Virus record (IMG/VR): IMGVR_UViG_3300030012_000037
Location: 1,686-23,867 of that record
Length of the DNA stretch: 22,182 bases
Origin: a virus
Direction: 5' to 3' (one strand)
Below, in pieces: positions 1 to 8,666 of the stretch. Every line of letters begins with the position of its first letter. Within the stretch, counting starts at the first letter, position 1. The translations under genes and the position numbers were made by a program. A model generated the notes under the pieces. That model worked only from the letters and a program-made list of their open reading frames with translations, did no database searches and was not told where the DNA came from.

Positions 1-790
1 CTCTACCAAATCTCATGCAAGTAACAAAATTGTTATTTGCTGCATTAGGGGTTGTAAAAATATGATCTCTTCTAAATACTATTTCACTACCCATTCCACC
101 AAAGCTACCACCACCATTACCAGTTGTGTCAACTCCCATAAAAATGGTTGAAGCAACAGTATTGTCAGTTCTTCCTATTAACGTACCAGTATAACTTTGA
201 TTGTTTGCCCAACCCCAATATGATCTACCAATAGTAGGCTGGTTGTGAATTTTTATTTGTGCATTATAAGAATTAACACCTTGAACATTTATTCCATAAC
301 TTTGTGTTTCTAGTTTTTGACTATTGTCATAATATAGCCTTACTCCTTCATCACCTTTTGCCCATATCGCTTGTTCACCATTTTGAATTTGAATACTAAC
401 ATCATCTTTAGCACTAATTATAATATCATCACTATTAGCTCCCACGTTATTTATATATAGATCACCAGTATGGTTTTCAATCTTACCGTCAGTATTATTA
501 TGATATAACTCTGTATCTCCGTTAGTGCCTAATTTTAATTTATCATTATCTTCAAGATTAATATGCTGACCATTACTTTGTAATTGACCGCCTAGCTGTG
601 GACTTGTATCGTTAGATAAGTCTGTAACACCACTAGCAAGCTTCCCTGCGGTCACAGCGTTGTTTGCTATGGCATTAGTGTCAACTGCGTTGTCTGCCAG
701 TTCACTTGCACCAACTGAGTTTGCTGGTAGTTTACTTGCGTCTATGGCATCATTCTTGACACCATCTTTTGATACTTGTGTTAATCCCAT
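1..790 (-). CDS. Tail fibre-like protein, C-terminus beyond the window
   Basis: 263 codons open from an ATG at 790 to the left edge, with no stop, so the gene is partial. It opens MGLTQVSKDGVKNDAIDASK, then repeated short segments ASELADNAVDTNAIANNAVT typical of phage fibre linkers. Residues 59-113 repeat modules of the main fibre: NDTSPQLGGQLQSNGQHINL corresponds to residues 764-783 there, LYHNNTDGKIENHTGDLYI to 799-817, and LYYDNSQKLETQSYGINVQG to 844-863. A Gly-rich part (GNGGGSFGGMGSEIVFRRD) follows. It lacks the T7 anchor domain, so it probably attaches to the first fibre rather than to the tail. Receptor binding is inferred. Confidence 0.88.
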   Translation of the reverse strand, partial: MGLTQVSKDGVKNDAIDASKLPANSVGASELADNAVDTNAIANNAVTAGKLASGVTDLSNDTSPQLGGQLQSNGQHINLEDNDKLKLGTNGDTELYHNNTDGKIENHTGDLYINNVGANSDDIIISAKDDVSIQIQNGEQAIWAKGDEGVRLYYDNSQKLETQSYGINVQGVNSYNAQIKIHNQPTIGRSYWGWANNQSYTGTLIGRTDNTVASTIFMGVDTTGNGGGSFGGMGSEIVFRRDHIFTTPNAANNNFVTCMRFGR

Positions 791-833
791 AGTCAGTTAG
801 TGTAAGGGCTTAGTTTATAGACGTAGCTTCGGT

Positions 834-1244
834 CTATATATGATAAACAGCAAAACCAGCTATATCATCGTTTTCATTAGGACCACCATTGTTATACATT
901 CTAAGAACTTCAATTTGTGAGCTATTAACATTTTCCATTACAAACATGTTTCCAGTTACATTACTACGGCCAGCACCACCCGAAGTTTGAACTGTCCCAT
1001 TAGCAGAAAAAGGTAATCCAGCAACACCTACATTATAACCTCCACCACCAGAAATAGCTGTCCAGACAGCACGAAATTCAACATGAACCAACCTTCCAAT
1101 TTTTGTATAAGTTCCTGAACTTGTACCTAGAGTTATACTTCTACCATTTGGATTATAAGTAAGAGATGGAACTGGAGTCCAAGTTCCTTCTTCGTAATCA
1201 TCTAACTCATTAGCAGAACCAGTACCACCTAGAAATATAGACAT
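834..1244 (-). CDS. Short tail fibre tip / fibre-associated protein
   Basis: 136 residues. It begins MSIFLGGTGSANELDDYEEG then TWTPV, followed by glycine-rich beta strands, TYTKIGRLVHVEFRAVW and a final DDIAGFAVYHI. 'ANxLDDYEEGTxTP...TYTKIGRxVxV' is a common C-terminal domain of longer phage tail fibres; here it is a free-standing gene. Its ATG overlaps the main fibre stop by one base (TAATG), so the two are likely made together, and it may form a separate trimeric tip or have been split from a longer fibre. No catalytic motif is seen. After its TAG there are 43 bases to the next fibre gene. Confidence 0.85.
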   Translation of the reverse strand: MSIFLGGTGSANELDDYEEGTWTPVPSLTYNPNGRSITLGTSSGTYTKIGRLVHVEFRAVWTAISGGGGYNVGVAGLPFSANGTVQTSGGAGRSNVTGNMFVMENVNSSQIEVLRMYNNGGPNENDDIAGFAVYHI

Positions 1245-4200
1245 TAGTTTACCTCCGTTAAATTAAATTTGTACTTCTTGCCATTGCGTCTGTTAATCAA
1301 AAATAAATCCTCTGCTCCTTCTTGTATAGTATAACTTCCCCAAGTTGAGTCAACATCATTTGATCCACCTTCGTTAGATAAGTTAAGGTCATTGGTGTAG
1401 ATGTTTCTAACTCTGTTACTGGTAGTTCCAATATCGTAAGAATTATTTGCACTTGGTAAAAAATGTCCATCATAAGTAAATAACCATCTAACACTATTAT
1501 TTCCATATATTTGTGTATTATTACCACTTGTTGTTCCTATATTTAAATTAGAGCCAGTATTTGTAATGTAAGATTGACTTCCATCGTGATAAAGTTTAAA
1601 GTCTGAACTATTACCAAGTTGAAGTTTATCGCCATCTCTTTGTGCAGTATTACCATTTATAACTGCATGACCTGAAACTGTTATACCACCTGAATAAGTC
1701 TCAAGCTTTTTACTAGAATTATAATACAGTTCTGCTGCACCATTAGAAGTGCCTTTAAAGTATGGTTCTCCAGCAGCAGTAGATGCTAAAAATAATTCAT
1801 CTGCAAAGATATACAGTTTTCCAGTAAAGTTTTTTATTTCACTATCTGTTCCGTTGTGAAACAATCTTAAATCAGAACTATCACCAATTTTTACAGCAGT
1901 ATTATCATCAAGAAGAATCTCATTTCCGTTACAATCTAAGTCACCACCTAGCTGTGGTGATGTGTCATTGACCAGATCAGTAGCTACAAGTCCTCCTGTT
2001 TCAGCAGAGTTACCCATATATCCATGAGCAGAGCATTGATAATGCAAGGTTGCTGGTGTTGTATCTGTTATTAATATCTGCGTATAAGCACCACTACTGC
2101 CAGCAGTTCCATTTGTCGTGACGTTAGTTGTATAAGCTGTGGTTTTATTTGCTTCTAAATAAAAACGTAAAGGGTGTCCACTATTGCTGCCATCTGACTG
2201 ATCGAACCTATAAGTTATGCCAGCTATAAGTTTTAAATAAGGTGCAAATTTACCATCTATTTTATATCCATTACCACTACCAGTTCCGTTATATCTATGC
2301 GTAGCATCTTTGCTGGCTACAGTAACAGTAAAGGTTATCGTATTGCCAGTATATAAGTGCTGTATAGGTTTATTTATTGTTGGGGTTATCTTTGTACCCT
2401 CGATAGCAGCAGAGGGTGATATATCGCCATTTACAATACTTCCGTCAACTATCATTGCTGACGTTACAGTATTGTTGCTTGGAGTTCCAATATTAACTGT
2501 AGATCCTAAGACTACAACGTGTGCATCACTACCGCTTGCTGGTGCAGCAGCTAATTTTATAGTGCTGCCATCTAAAGCAAAACCCTCTGACGGAGTAGAA
2601 GTACCAGCATTAGGTTTCTGTATAACACCATTGATACTTAGAAGTATTTGTTGTGCGTTTGCTGGTGCATTTGTAACTGTAAAGTTTTGAGTGCTGCCAT
2701 CAAATGCAGGGCTGAGTGTAGATATAAAGAAGTTTCCTATAGACTGTGTTTCTTCCCAAGCACTATTTGTAGCGTTATAGACTAATAATTTATTTGTAGA
2801 TGTATTGTAAAACAAATCACCAGCATCAAGGTCACTTGTAGGGTTACTAGAACCTACTCTATACCTAGCGGCAAAATCATTTATATCATTACTTAGCTGC
2901 TCTACATCTGCTTCTTTTGCTAATAATTTATGGTAGTTATATACCTGACTTGCACCTGTAGAACTAACTAAAAGTCCTAACTCAGCAGCCATAGTTTTAC
3001 TTCTTAGACTTGCAGGGAAGTTGTTGATAGTTACGTTATCAGATCCACTACCTACAGTTCTTGCGTTAGAAGCAACACCACTAGAGTTAACTATAAGACC
3101 ATCTATGTTTGCAATACTTATAACGACACCTGATACTGGTTGTGTTGCAGGGAAACTATCTTCATCTGCTATAACTTCTAGTCCACCAACAGGAGCTATT
3201 TGATTAGCTACGAAATCTACAACTGCACCAGAAGTAGGAAAAGCACTATCACTATTGGTAATAGTAGTTTGCTTTGCCATACCAGAAGTAATGTTTAGAT
3301 CAGCAGTAGATCCTGTATAACCATCTAATTTATTTAACTCTGTTGTGTTTGCAGTAACACCATTGATAACTGTCTTTTCTGCATCTGTAAGAGCATTTGT
3401 ATCGCTGTTAGATTCATATAAAGTCTTAATCTCACCAGCAGTTTGATCTTGTGTTGCATTAGCTTCTATTGCATTTAACTTGCTATGGTCTGCATCTGTA
3501 AAGACATTACTATCTGAAGCTGCTTCTACTGCTGCTCTAATCTCTGCATTACTCTGATCTGCGGTAGCTCCTGTTTCTATACCATTTAATTTTGTATGGT
3601 CAGCGTCAGTAAAAACATTTGAATCTGATGCTGCTTCTACTGCTGCTCTGATCTCAGCGTTTGTTTGATCGGCAGTAGCACCACTTTCAATACCATTAAG
3701 TTTGCTATGGTCTGCATCAGTAAACACGTTACTATCACTAGCACTTTCTACAAGTGTTCTTATCTCACTAGCAGTCTGGTCTGCTGTTGCACCAGCTTCT
3801 ATAGCATTTAATTTAGAATGATCTGCGTCAGTAAAGACATTACTATCACTTGCACTTTCAGTAAGTGTTCTTATCTCTGCTGCTGTTTGATCTGCTGTTG
3901 CTCCTTCTTCTATACCTGCTAACTTATCTGTAATCTCTTGTTGTGCAAATAAAGTTTGATTTGTATTGCTATCTAAATCTGCTTCTGTAAGTACACTACC
4001 ATCTTGAAAATCAACTGTCTTTACACTTATATTTGTATCTCTTTGTATTTTTATTGCAGCCCCATCAGCAGGAGTATTACCAGAAGTAAATGTAATCTGC
4101 TGACCGTTTACTGTATAGTGAGTACCTTGAGTTTTTAAAACACCACCAACTGTTACATCAATATCTGTTTTAGAAATATATGTAAAACTAATAGAAAAAT

Positions 4201-4258
4201 TTACTTCAGTTCCATTACCTGTGTGGTTAGTAAACGTATTTGTGGTGTTGGTTGCCAT
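1244..4258 (-). CDS. gp17: Tail fibre protein with T7-type N-terminal anchor
   Basis: 1004 residues. Residues 1 to about 115 match the T7 gp17 tail-attachment domain: FSISFTYISKTDIDVTVGGV, HYTVNGQQITFTSGNTPADG, VKTVDFQDGSVLTEADLDSN, QTLFAQQE. Residues 113-297 are five 37-residue repeats (LNxIExGATADQT..EIRT..ESASDSNVFTDADHSK), a trimeric shaft-like motif. Residues 300 to 640 are mixed beta-rich modules. A cupredoxin-like module is at about 641-757 with H695, C742, H745 and M748. After 764 come fibre modules NDTSPQLGGDLDCNGNEI and GDSSDLRLFHNGTDSEI, a second copy LGNSSDFKLYHDGSQSYI, and an ending with no obvious self-cleaving chaperone. The stop overlaps the next ATG (TAATG). It is much longer than T7 gp17 (553), because of the added modules. 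Confidence 0.94.
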   Translation of the reverse strand: MATNTTNTFTNHTGNGTEVNFSISFTYISKTDIDVTVGGVLKTQGTHYTVNGQQITFTSGNTPADGAAIKIQRDTNISVKTVDFQDGSVLTEADLDSNTNQTLFAQQEITDKLAGIEEGATADQTAAEIRTLTESASDSNVFTDADHSKLNAIEAGATADQTASEIRTLVESASDSNVFTDADHSKLNGIESGATADQTNAEIRAAVEAASDSNVFTDADHTKLNGIETGATADQSNAEIRAAVEAASDSNVFTDADHSKLNAIEANATQDQTAGEIKTLYESNSDTNALTDAEKTVINGVTANTTELNKLDGYTGSTADLNITSGMAKQTTITNSDSAFPTSGAVVDFVANQIAPVGGLEVIADEDSFPATQPVSGVVISIANIDGLIVNSSGVASNARTVGSGSDNVTINNFPASLRSKTMAAELGLLVSSTGASQVYNYHKLLAKEADVEQLSNDINDFAARYRVGSSNPTSDLDAGDLFYNTSTNKLLVYNATNSAWEETQSIGNFFISTLSPAFDGSTQNFTVTNAPANAQQILLSINGVIQKPNAGTSTPSEGFALDGSTIKLAAAPASGSDAHVVVLGSTVNIGTPSNNTVTSAMIVDGSIVNGDISPSAAIEGTKITPTINKPIQHLYTGNTITFTVTVASKDATHRYNGTGSGNGYKIDGKFAPYLKLIAGITYRFDQSDGSNSGHPLRFYLEANKTTAYTTNVTTNGTAGSSGAYTQILITDTTPATLHYQCSAHGYMGNSAETGGLVATDLVNDTSPQLGGDLDCNGNEILLDDNTAVKIGDSSDLRLFHNGTDSEIKNFTGKLYIFADELFLASTAAGEPYFKGTSNGAAELYYNSSKKLETYSGGITVSGHAVINGNTAQRDGDKLQLGNSSDFKLYHDGSQSYITNTGSNLNIGTTSGNNTQIYGNNSVRWLFTYDGHFLPSANNSYDIGTTSNRVRNIYTNDLNLSNEGGSNDVDSTWGSYTIQEGAEDLFLINRRNGKKYKFNLTEVN
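1988..2338 (-). other. Cupredoxin-like (type-1 copper) module in the fibre
   Basis: Residues about 641-757 of the fibre. Hydrophobic beta strands FTVTVASKDATHRYNG and YLKLIAGITYRFDQS lead to SGHPLRFY (H695), and TPATLHYQCSAHGYMGN holds C742, H745 and M748. Plastocyanin binds copper through His37, Cys84, His87 and Met92. The His-Cys (47) and Cys-His (3) spacings are the same here; the His-Met spacing is 3 instead of 5. Similar YxCSxHxxMG motifs recur in marine phage structural proteins from memory. Copper binding is plausible, not shown. Confidence 0.75.
3368..3922 (-). repeat. Five tandem 37-residue (111-base) repeats in the fibre shaft
   Basis: Units begin at residues 113, 150, 187, 224 and 261 of the fibre. 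The first four are close (IExGATADQTxAEIR then ASDSNVFTDADHSK); the fifth is degenerate (NATQDQTAGEIKTLYESNSD). DNA copies differ at many third positions, so the repeats are old and kept by protein-level selection. The GIExGATADQT motif is widespread in phage fibres. Confidence 0.93.
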
Positions 4259-4260
4259 TG

Positions 4261-7200
4261 TTAACTAATAAGAGACTTAGCAGCAAATTCTTCAAGAAGT
4301 CTATTTGTGCTTACTTCTACTATACCTCTATAAAGTTTTTTATTTCTATTTTGATCGTTATAAAATTTATCTCTCTTTTCTTGGTCTAATACTTTACTAT
4401 TCTTTATCCACCATTTTTTAGCAGATTGTTTGTAATCATTATGTATTTCTTGTAAACCTTCTTTTAGTTGTTCTCTAGCAGCATACATCATATTTACTCT
4501 GTCACTATTACTAAAATCATTATTTGTTAGTTCATTTATATCTTTTCCTGCAATATTTGCAATAACAGCTTTCATATTAATATCCATATCTGATAGCTCT
4601 ATTTTTAATCCATTACCTCTCATAAGTTGTACCAGTATGTCATTTTTTTGTATATATCTTTCCATCTTTTCATACATTCTTAATTGCAATGTGCCTTTTC
4701 TAAACTTTGCAGTTTCATAAATTAAGTCAGCAAGTTCTTCGTTATTTAATCTTAATTGATTATCAAAATTATCATCACTTAATAATAAATCTTCAGGGGG
4801 TGCAAACTCTCCTCCTGTTTCTTGCAGTACTGACAGAACAGGGTCATTGTTAGAAATGCCTGAATATGTCCAACCATCAAGTAATACATTCCATTCATCT
4901 TTACCAAATCCTATAGGTATCTCTACAAACTTACCTGTAATGTGACTTTGTAATGGTCTTGCAAATTTATCTCCATGAGGAGTAAGACTTGCTATTTCAT
5001 TTACTAATCTAGTTGCAAATATTAAAGGGTTGTAATCACCTTCAAATTGTCCTTTTGGTACTTTTTTATCAATACGAATATTACCGTCACGTTTTTGATT
5101 ATATGCTCCTGAATTAATTGCACCTTTTATAAACTTACCTGTACCGCTAAAAGGTACAGCTATTTGTGCAATTCTTCTAGTAACAAATCCGTTCATCCTA
5201 GAGGGGTCTTCAAACAAGGGTAAGAGTTCTGCTATGCCAGAAATAAATGTTTTATCTATTAAATTGTCATATATAGCAGCTTGCATAACTTGATATATAG
5301 CTTCTTTTTCTAATTTCCTGTCTTCTCCTAAGTATGGTGCAATTCTTGCAAAGTCAGCAGATAAAGCCAGATAACTAGCCCAAGGCTCAAGTCTCTTGTA
5401 ACTAACATACTTATATTTTATTTTTCCATCTGCTCCTCTTACATATTTAATTTCATCATTTTCGCCCCTAACTACTTTATTATTGGGGTCAACTTTTCCA
5501 TATTTAGCTATATCTTCTTCAGTAGCAAGAAATCTAAATGCGTAAGGTATAAAACCAGTTGCAAGTAAATTTTCTCTTTGTTGCTTATTTTTTGGTAAAC
5601 CTCCTGTTATTGCTACTCCTGCTTCAGGATTGTTTATTTGAAAAGCAGCAGTTATACCACCCGCCCAAGCAGCCCCACCTAAACGTGTTCTACCTATTGC
5701 TATGGCTCTTACACTTTTATCTTTTGATGCTATTTCTGCTAGATGTTCTTTAACAAAACCTAATTCACTAATTCTTAATTTTTTACCTAAGTCTGTTTGT
5801 CCAAAAGCAGCAATAGGACTTGCTTTACCAAACTGCTTCATAATATTTATAGGTGTTCTTATAAAAGGAACTATCTGTCTAGCTAACGGATATTCATTAA
5901 CAACATTTTGAAAAGCTTTTAGGTAGTGACCATCTGCCAAATCTTCAGTAAATGTTGCTTCTGCTGCATATTGTTGTGCTTCTCTAAATAATTTTAAATT
6001 CTTTTGTGATAACTTTCCCTCCATTGATTCTCTGTTTATAACCTTAATAATTTTATTAAATTGGTTATTAACATATTTATTGTACTCTCCTCTATTAGCA
6101 AAATTTCTTATACCTTTTTCCATCTCTTTCTGTGTTCTTTCCCAAATGCTTGCTCTTAAATATGATCTAAAATTCATTTGTTTAAACAATTCATCTTCAG
6201 CCATTAAAAATCTACTTGGTAATCCGTATGTATCCATAATTGCTCTACCAAGTTGACCTTTAGTTCCCTCCCAAGATTCCATCATTATTCGTTCACCTGT
6301 TTTGCTTTCTAGTATTGATTGACCTGCATCAACAATATTTCTATTAGCTCTAAAAGCAAAACCTGCCATTCTTAAAGACTCTATAGAAGTTGACATTAGA
6401 TATTGCAAATCTTTTAAAGCTCTCATTCTAGTGCTATTGTCTTCTGCTCCTACTAATTTTGATATAGGTTTTCCAAATGTATTTATTCCTGTAGATATTA
6501 AGTTGACTTGATGTGTAACAGGATTAGATAAAATTGAATTTATAAATAAATGATTAGTTATTTTCATTACATCTGAACCTTTTTGATGTTTTAGTATTAT
6601 CTTCAAAGCTTTCGGATTAGTAGCTGCTAAGTGTAATTTTCTTACCACTTGCTGTAAAGCTTTAGTATCTCCACCATCTGCTAATTTTAAGATTTGTTCT
6701 ACATCAAACTCTCCTAAAAAATCTTCTTCATCTGCCATTTCTTTTGCAGCTTGTTTTCTTGCAATATCTACAGCTTCATCTTCACTTTTTAATTTTAAGA
6801 TAGTTTTTAAACCTTTTCGTGGCACTCTGTCAGAGGTTACATTCGATAATGCAAGACTTCTTGATATAGGAGTAATAGTTCTTCGTTTTATATTTAAAAC
6901 ACTATCTAAGAATTTAAGAGTAAAAGCAAAATCATTTTTAACAACATCATAAGCTTTGCTGTCAAAACTACCGCCTTTCTTCATTGCTATCATGCTATCC
7001 ATTTTACTAGCTAGTTCTCTTACAACTATTGCACTTTCGTTTACTATGTCATTCATAGCTATAATTGCTACTTCTAAATCAATCTCTCCTCCATCACCGT
7101 AAGTTTCTACAAAGTCTGATAAAGCATTAATAGTATCTAAAGGCAGTTGAGTCCTTGCTTTTGCCTTCATAGACTTCCATGTTCTACTCTTTGGATTTAT

Positions 7201-8664
7201 GCTTTGTTTAATTGCATCTCCTCTGGCAACAATAAAATCTACGATCGCTTCTTTATTTCCAAAAGCTTTATCTTTTCCTTGAACAGTAGTTTTAAAATAT
7301 CTGTTTAAATCTCTAGCATTAAAAGTTCTTGTTATTTTCGACCCCTTTAACGGACTACCTAGCAATGTAGAGCCATCTCCACCTAAATAATATTTTTGTA
7401 GTTTTGGATTAGTTTTTAATTTTTCCATATATATATTTAAATTTTCAATTAAGTTATTATCTTGCATATCAAAGGTTGAATCGCCTATATCTCCTCCATC
7501 TTTGGCAAGAATATTTTTTAATCTTGCTACTATTTTGTTTCTTCCTTTTACGTTTCCTGCTCTCATTTCATACATTTTGTCCATAAAAAAATCAACCAAT
7601 TCGTTACCTTTTTTACCTATGCTTTCTTTTGTATAGTCAGTAATACCAAAAATAACTTTACCAATTTCTTCTGTTCTTTTATCTAGCCCTGAAGTCTTTA
7701 TTGTTTCTTTTAAAAATTTACCTACAGGCTCTTTTGCTTTACCTATGCCAGCAGCAGTACCACCAATTAATAACTCACCAACAATAAAATCATTTGCCAT
7801 TGCTCTCATTCTTGCTGCCATACGTTCTTGAACTGGTCTTAAAGTTCCGTCTTCGTTATATTCTTTTGGTGCTTGCATAAAATCTACAATAGTCTTTGCA
7901 ACATCTGATCTTTCTCCTATCCAGTTAAAAAAGTTTTCTTCATAAGGATCATTAACTGCACTTACTCCTGCTCCTGCTAAACCAAATTGTAATCTTTTTA
8001 CACCAAGACTTTTTAAAAACCCTGCTGATTTATACATAGGTATAAGGTATTGAGTTATTGTTTTAGCTGTACCATAAGAAAGACTATTTCTATCATCTTC
8101 GGTTTCTGTAAACCCTCCAACTAAATTACTTAAAGCACTTCTATCGTTTAAATTGCTTTTAAGTGGTATAAGTTCAAAATCTTCTGTTCTATTACTATCG
8201 TATATATCACCAAGTATTAAATCGACTACATCATCTCCAAGTTCATAAATATTATTAACATTTTGTATAAGACCATTTACTAGCCCTCTTTTAACTTTTG
8301 ATGCAAAGTTATCTCGACTTTCATATATCATTTTATTTATTTCGCTATTCTTTTTACCACTTGCCAAAATAGCTTCTTGTTCTTCCTGAAATTGTTTTTG
8401 TACGCTTGCAATATAAGCATCATCATTTAACTTGTCTTTTTTAAATCTACCTACTTTTTCTGTTTCAGATTCATTAACTGGACTTACTTCTTTTTCTATT
8501 TGTATTTGATCTTTTATTTGATTTTCTTTTATATTTTCATCTATTGATTCTGTAGGCAATGTAGGCTTTGGTCTAAGCTCTAAGTTTGGATTTGCTGCAA
8601 CAAGCTCTTCTTTAACTGTTTCAACATCTTGTGTTGCTTGATCTTGAGGATTTAGTTCTTGCAT
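4261..8664 (-). CDS. gp16: Large internal virion / DNA-ejection protein (T7 gp16-like)
   Basis: 1467 residues (T7 gp16 is 1318). T7 gp16 spans the inner membrane and draws in the first part of the genome. Here the N-terminus (1-110) is acidic and polar and lacks the T7 transglycosylase domain. Marine gp16-like hallmarks are at 703-722 (TNHLFINSILSNPVTHQVNL) and 923-942 (NEYPLARQIVPFIRTPINIM), the latter common in large phage ejection proteins. Hydrophobic Gly/Ala stretches near 224-236, 292-308 and 996-1022 (GGAAWAGGITAAF) could be membrane-active. The C-terminal 400 residues are helical and charged. The A+T content is extreme in places (9 G+C of 60 at 7381-7440). It starts 2 bases after gene 15 stops and ends 2 bases before the fibre gene. 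Confidence 0.88.
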   Translation of the reverse strand: MQELNPQDQATQDVETVKEELVAANPNLELRPKPTLPTESIDENIKENQIKDQIQIEKEVSPVNESETEKVGRFKKDKLNDDAYIASVQKQFQEEQEAILASGKKNSEINKMIYESRDNFASKVKRGLVNGLIQNVNNIYELGDDVVDLILGDIYDSNRTEDFELIPLKSNLNDRSALSNLVGGFTETEDDRNSLSYGTAKTITQYLIPMYKSAGFLKSLGVKRLQFGLAGAGVSAVNDPYEENFFNWIGERSDVAKTIVDFMQAPKEYNEDGTLRPVQERMAARMRAMANDFIVGELLIGGTAAGIGKAKEPVGKFLKETIKTSGLDKRTEEIGKVIFGITDYTKESIGKKGNELVDFFMDKMYEMRAGNVKGRNKIVARLKNILAKDGGDIGDSTFDMQDNNLIENLNIYMEKLKTNPKLQKYYLGGDGSTLLGSPLKGSKITRTFNARDLNRYFKTTVQGKDKAFGNKEAIVDFIVARGDAIKQSINPKSRTWKSMKAKARTQLPLDTINALSDFVETYGDGGEIDLEVAIIAMNDIVNESAIVVRELASKMDSMIAMKKGGSFDSKAYDVVKNDFAFTLKFLDSVLNIKRRTITPISRSLALSNVTSDRVPRKGLKTILKLKSEDEAVDIARKQAAKEMADEEDFLGEFDVEQILKLADGGDTKALQQVVRKLHLAATNPKALKIILKHQKGSDVMKITNHLFINSILSNPVTHQVNLISTGINTFGKPISKLVGAEDNSTRMRALKDLQYLMSTSIESLRMAGFAFRANRNIVDAGQSILESKTGERIMMESWEGTKGQLGRAIMDTYGLPSRFLMAEDELFKQMNFRSYLRASIWERTQKEMEKGIRNFANRGEYNKYVNNQFNKIIKVINRESMEGKLSQKNLKLFREAQQYAAEATFTEDLADGHYLKAFQNVVNEYPLARQIVPFIRTPINIMKQFGKASPIAAFGQTDLGKKLRISELGFVKEHLAEIASKDKSVRAIAIGRTRLGGAAWAGGITAAFQINNPEAGVAITGGLPKNKQQRENLLATGFIPYAFRFLATEEDIAKYGKVDPNNKVVRGENDEIKYVRGADGKIKYKYVSYKRLEPWASYLALSADFARIAPYLGEDRKLEKEAIYQVMQAAIYDNLIDKTFISGIAELLPLFEDPSRMNGFVTRRIAQIAVPFSGTGKFIKGAINSGAYNQKRDGNIRIDKKVPKGQFEGDYNPLIFATRLVNEIASLTPHGDKFARPLQSHITGKFVEIPIGFGKDEWNVLLDGWTYSGISNNDPVLSVLQETGGEFAPPEDLLLSDDNFDNQLRLNNEELADLIYETAKFRKGTLQLRMYEKMERYIQKNDILVQLMRGNGLKIELSDMDINMKAVIANIAGKDINELTNNDFSNSDRVNMMYAAREQLKEGLQEIHNDYKQSAKKWWIKNSKVLDQEKRDKFYNDQNRNKKLYRGIVEVSTNRLLEEFAAKSLIS

Positions 8665-8666
8665 AG

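Noticed and set aside
791-833. Small hairpin TAGAC/GTCTA between the two distal fibre genes
   Set aside because: Only five base pairs with a 9-base loop and no T-tract; not better than expected by chance.
1297-1527. 76-codon minus-strand frame inside the 3' end of the main fibre
   Set aside because: Out-of-frame shadow of the fibre, with no ribosome site and no domain likeness.
2310-2690. 126-codon plus-strand open frame inside the main fibre gene
   Set aside because: It is antisense to a well-supported fibre gene, is low complexity and hydrophobic, and has no family likeness. Fibre codon bias leaves the opposite strand open.
3368-3922. CRISPR-like regular repeats
   Set aside because: The 111-base periodicity is coding, copies diverge at third positions, and there are no spacers.
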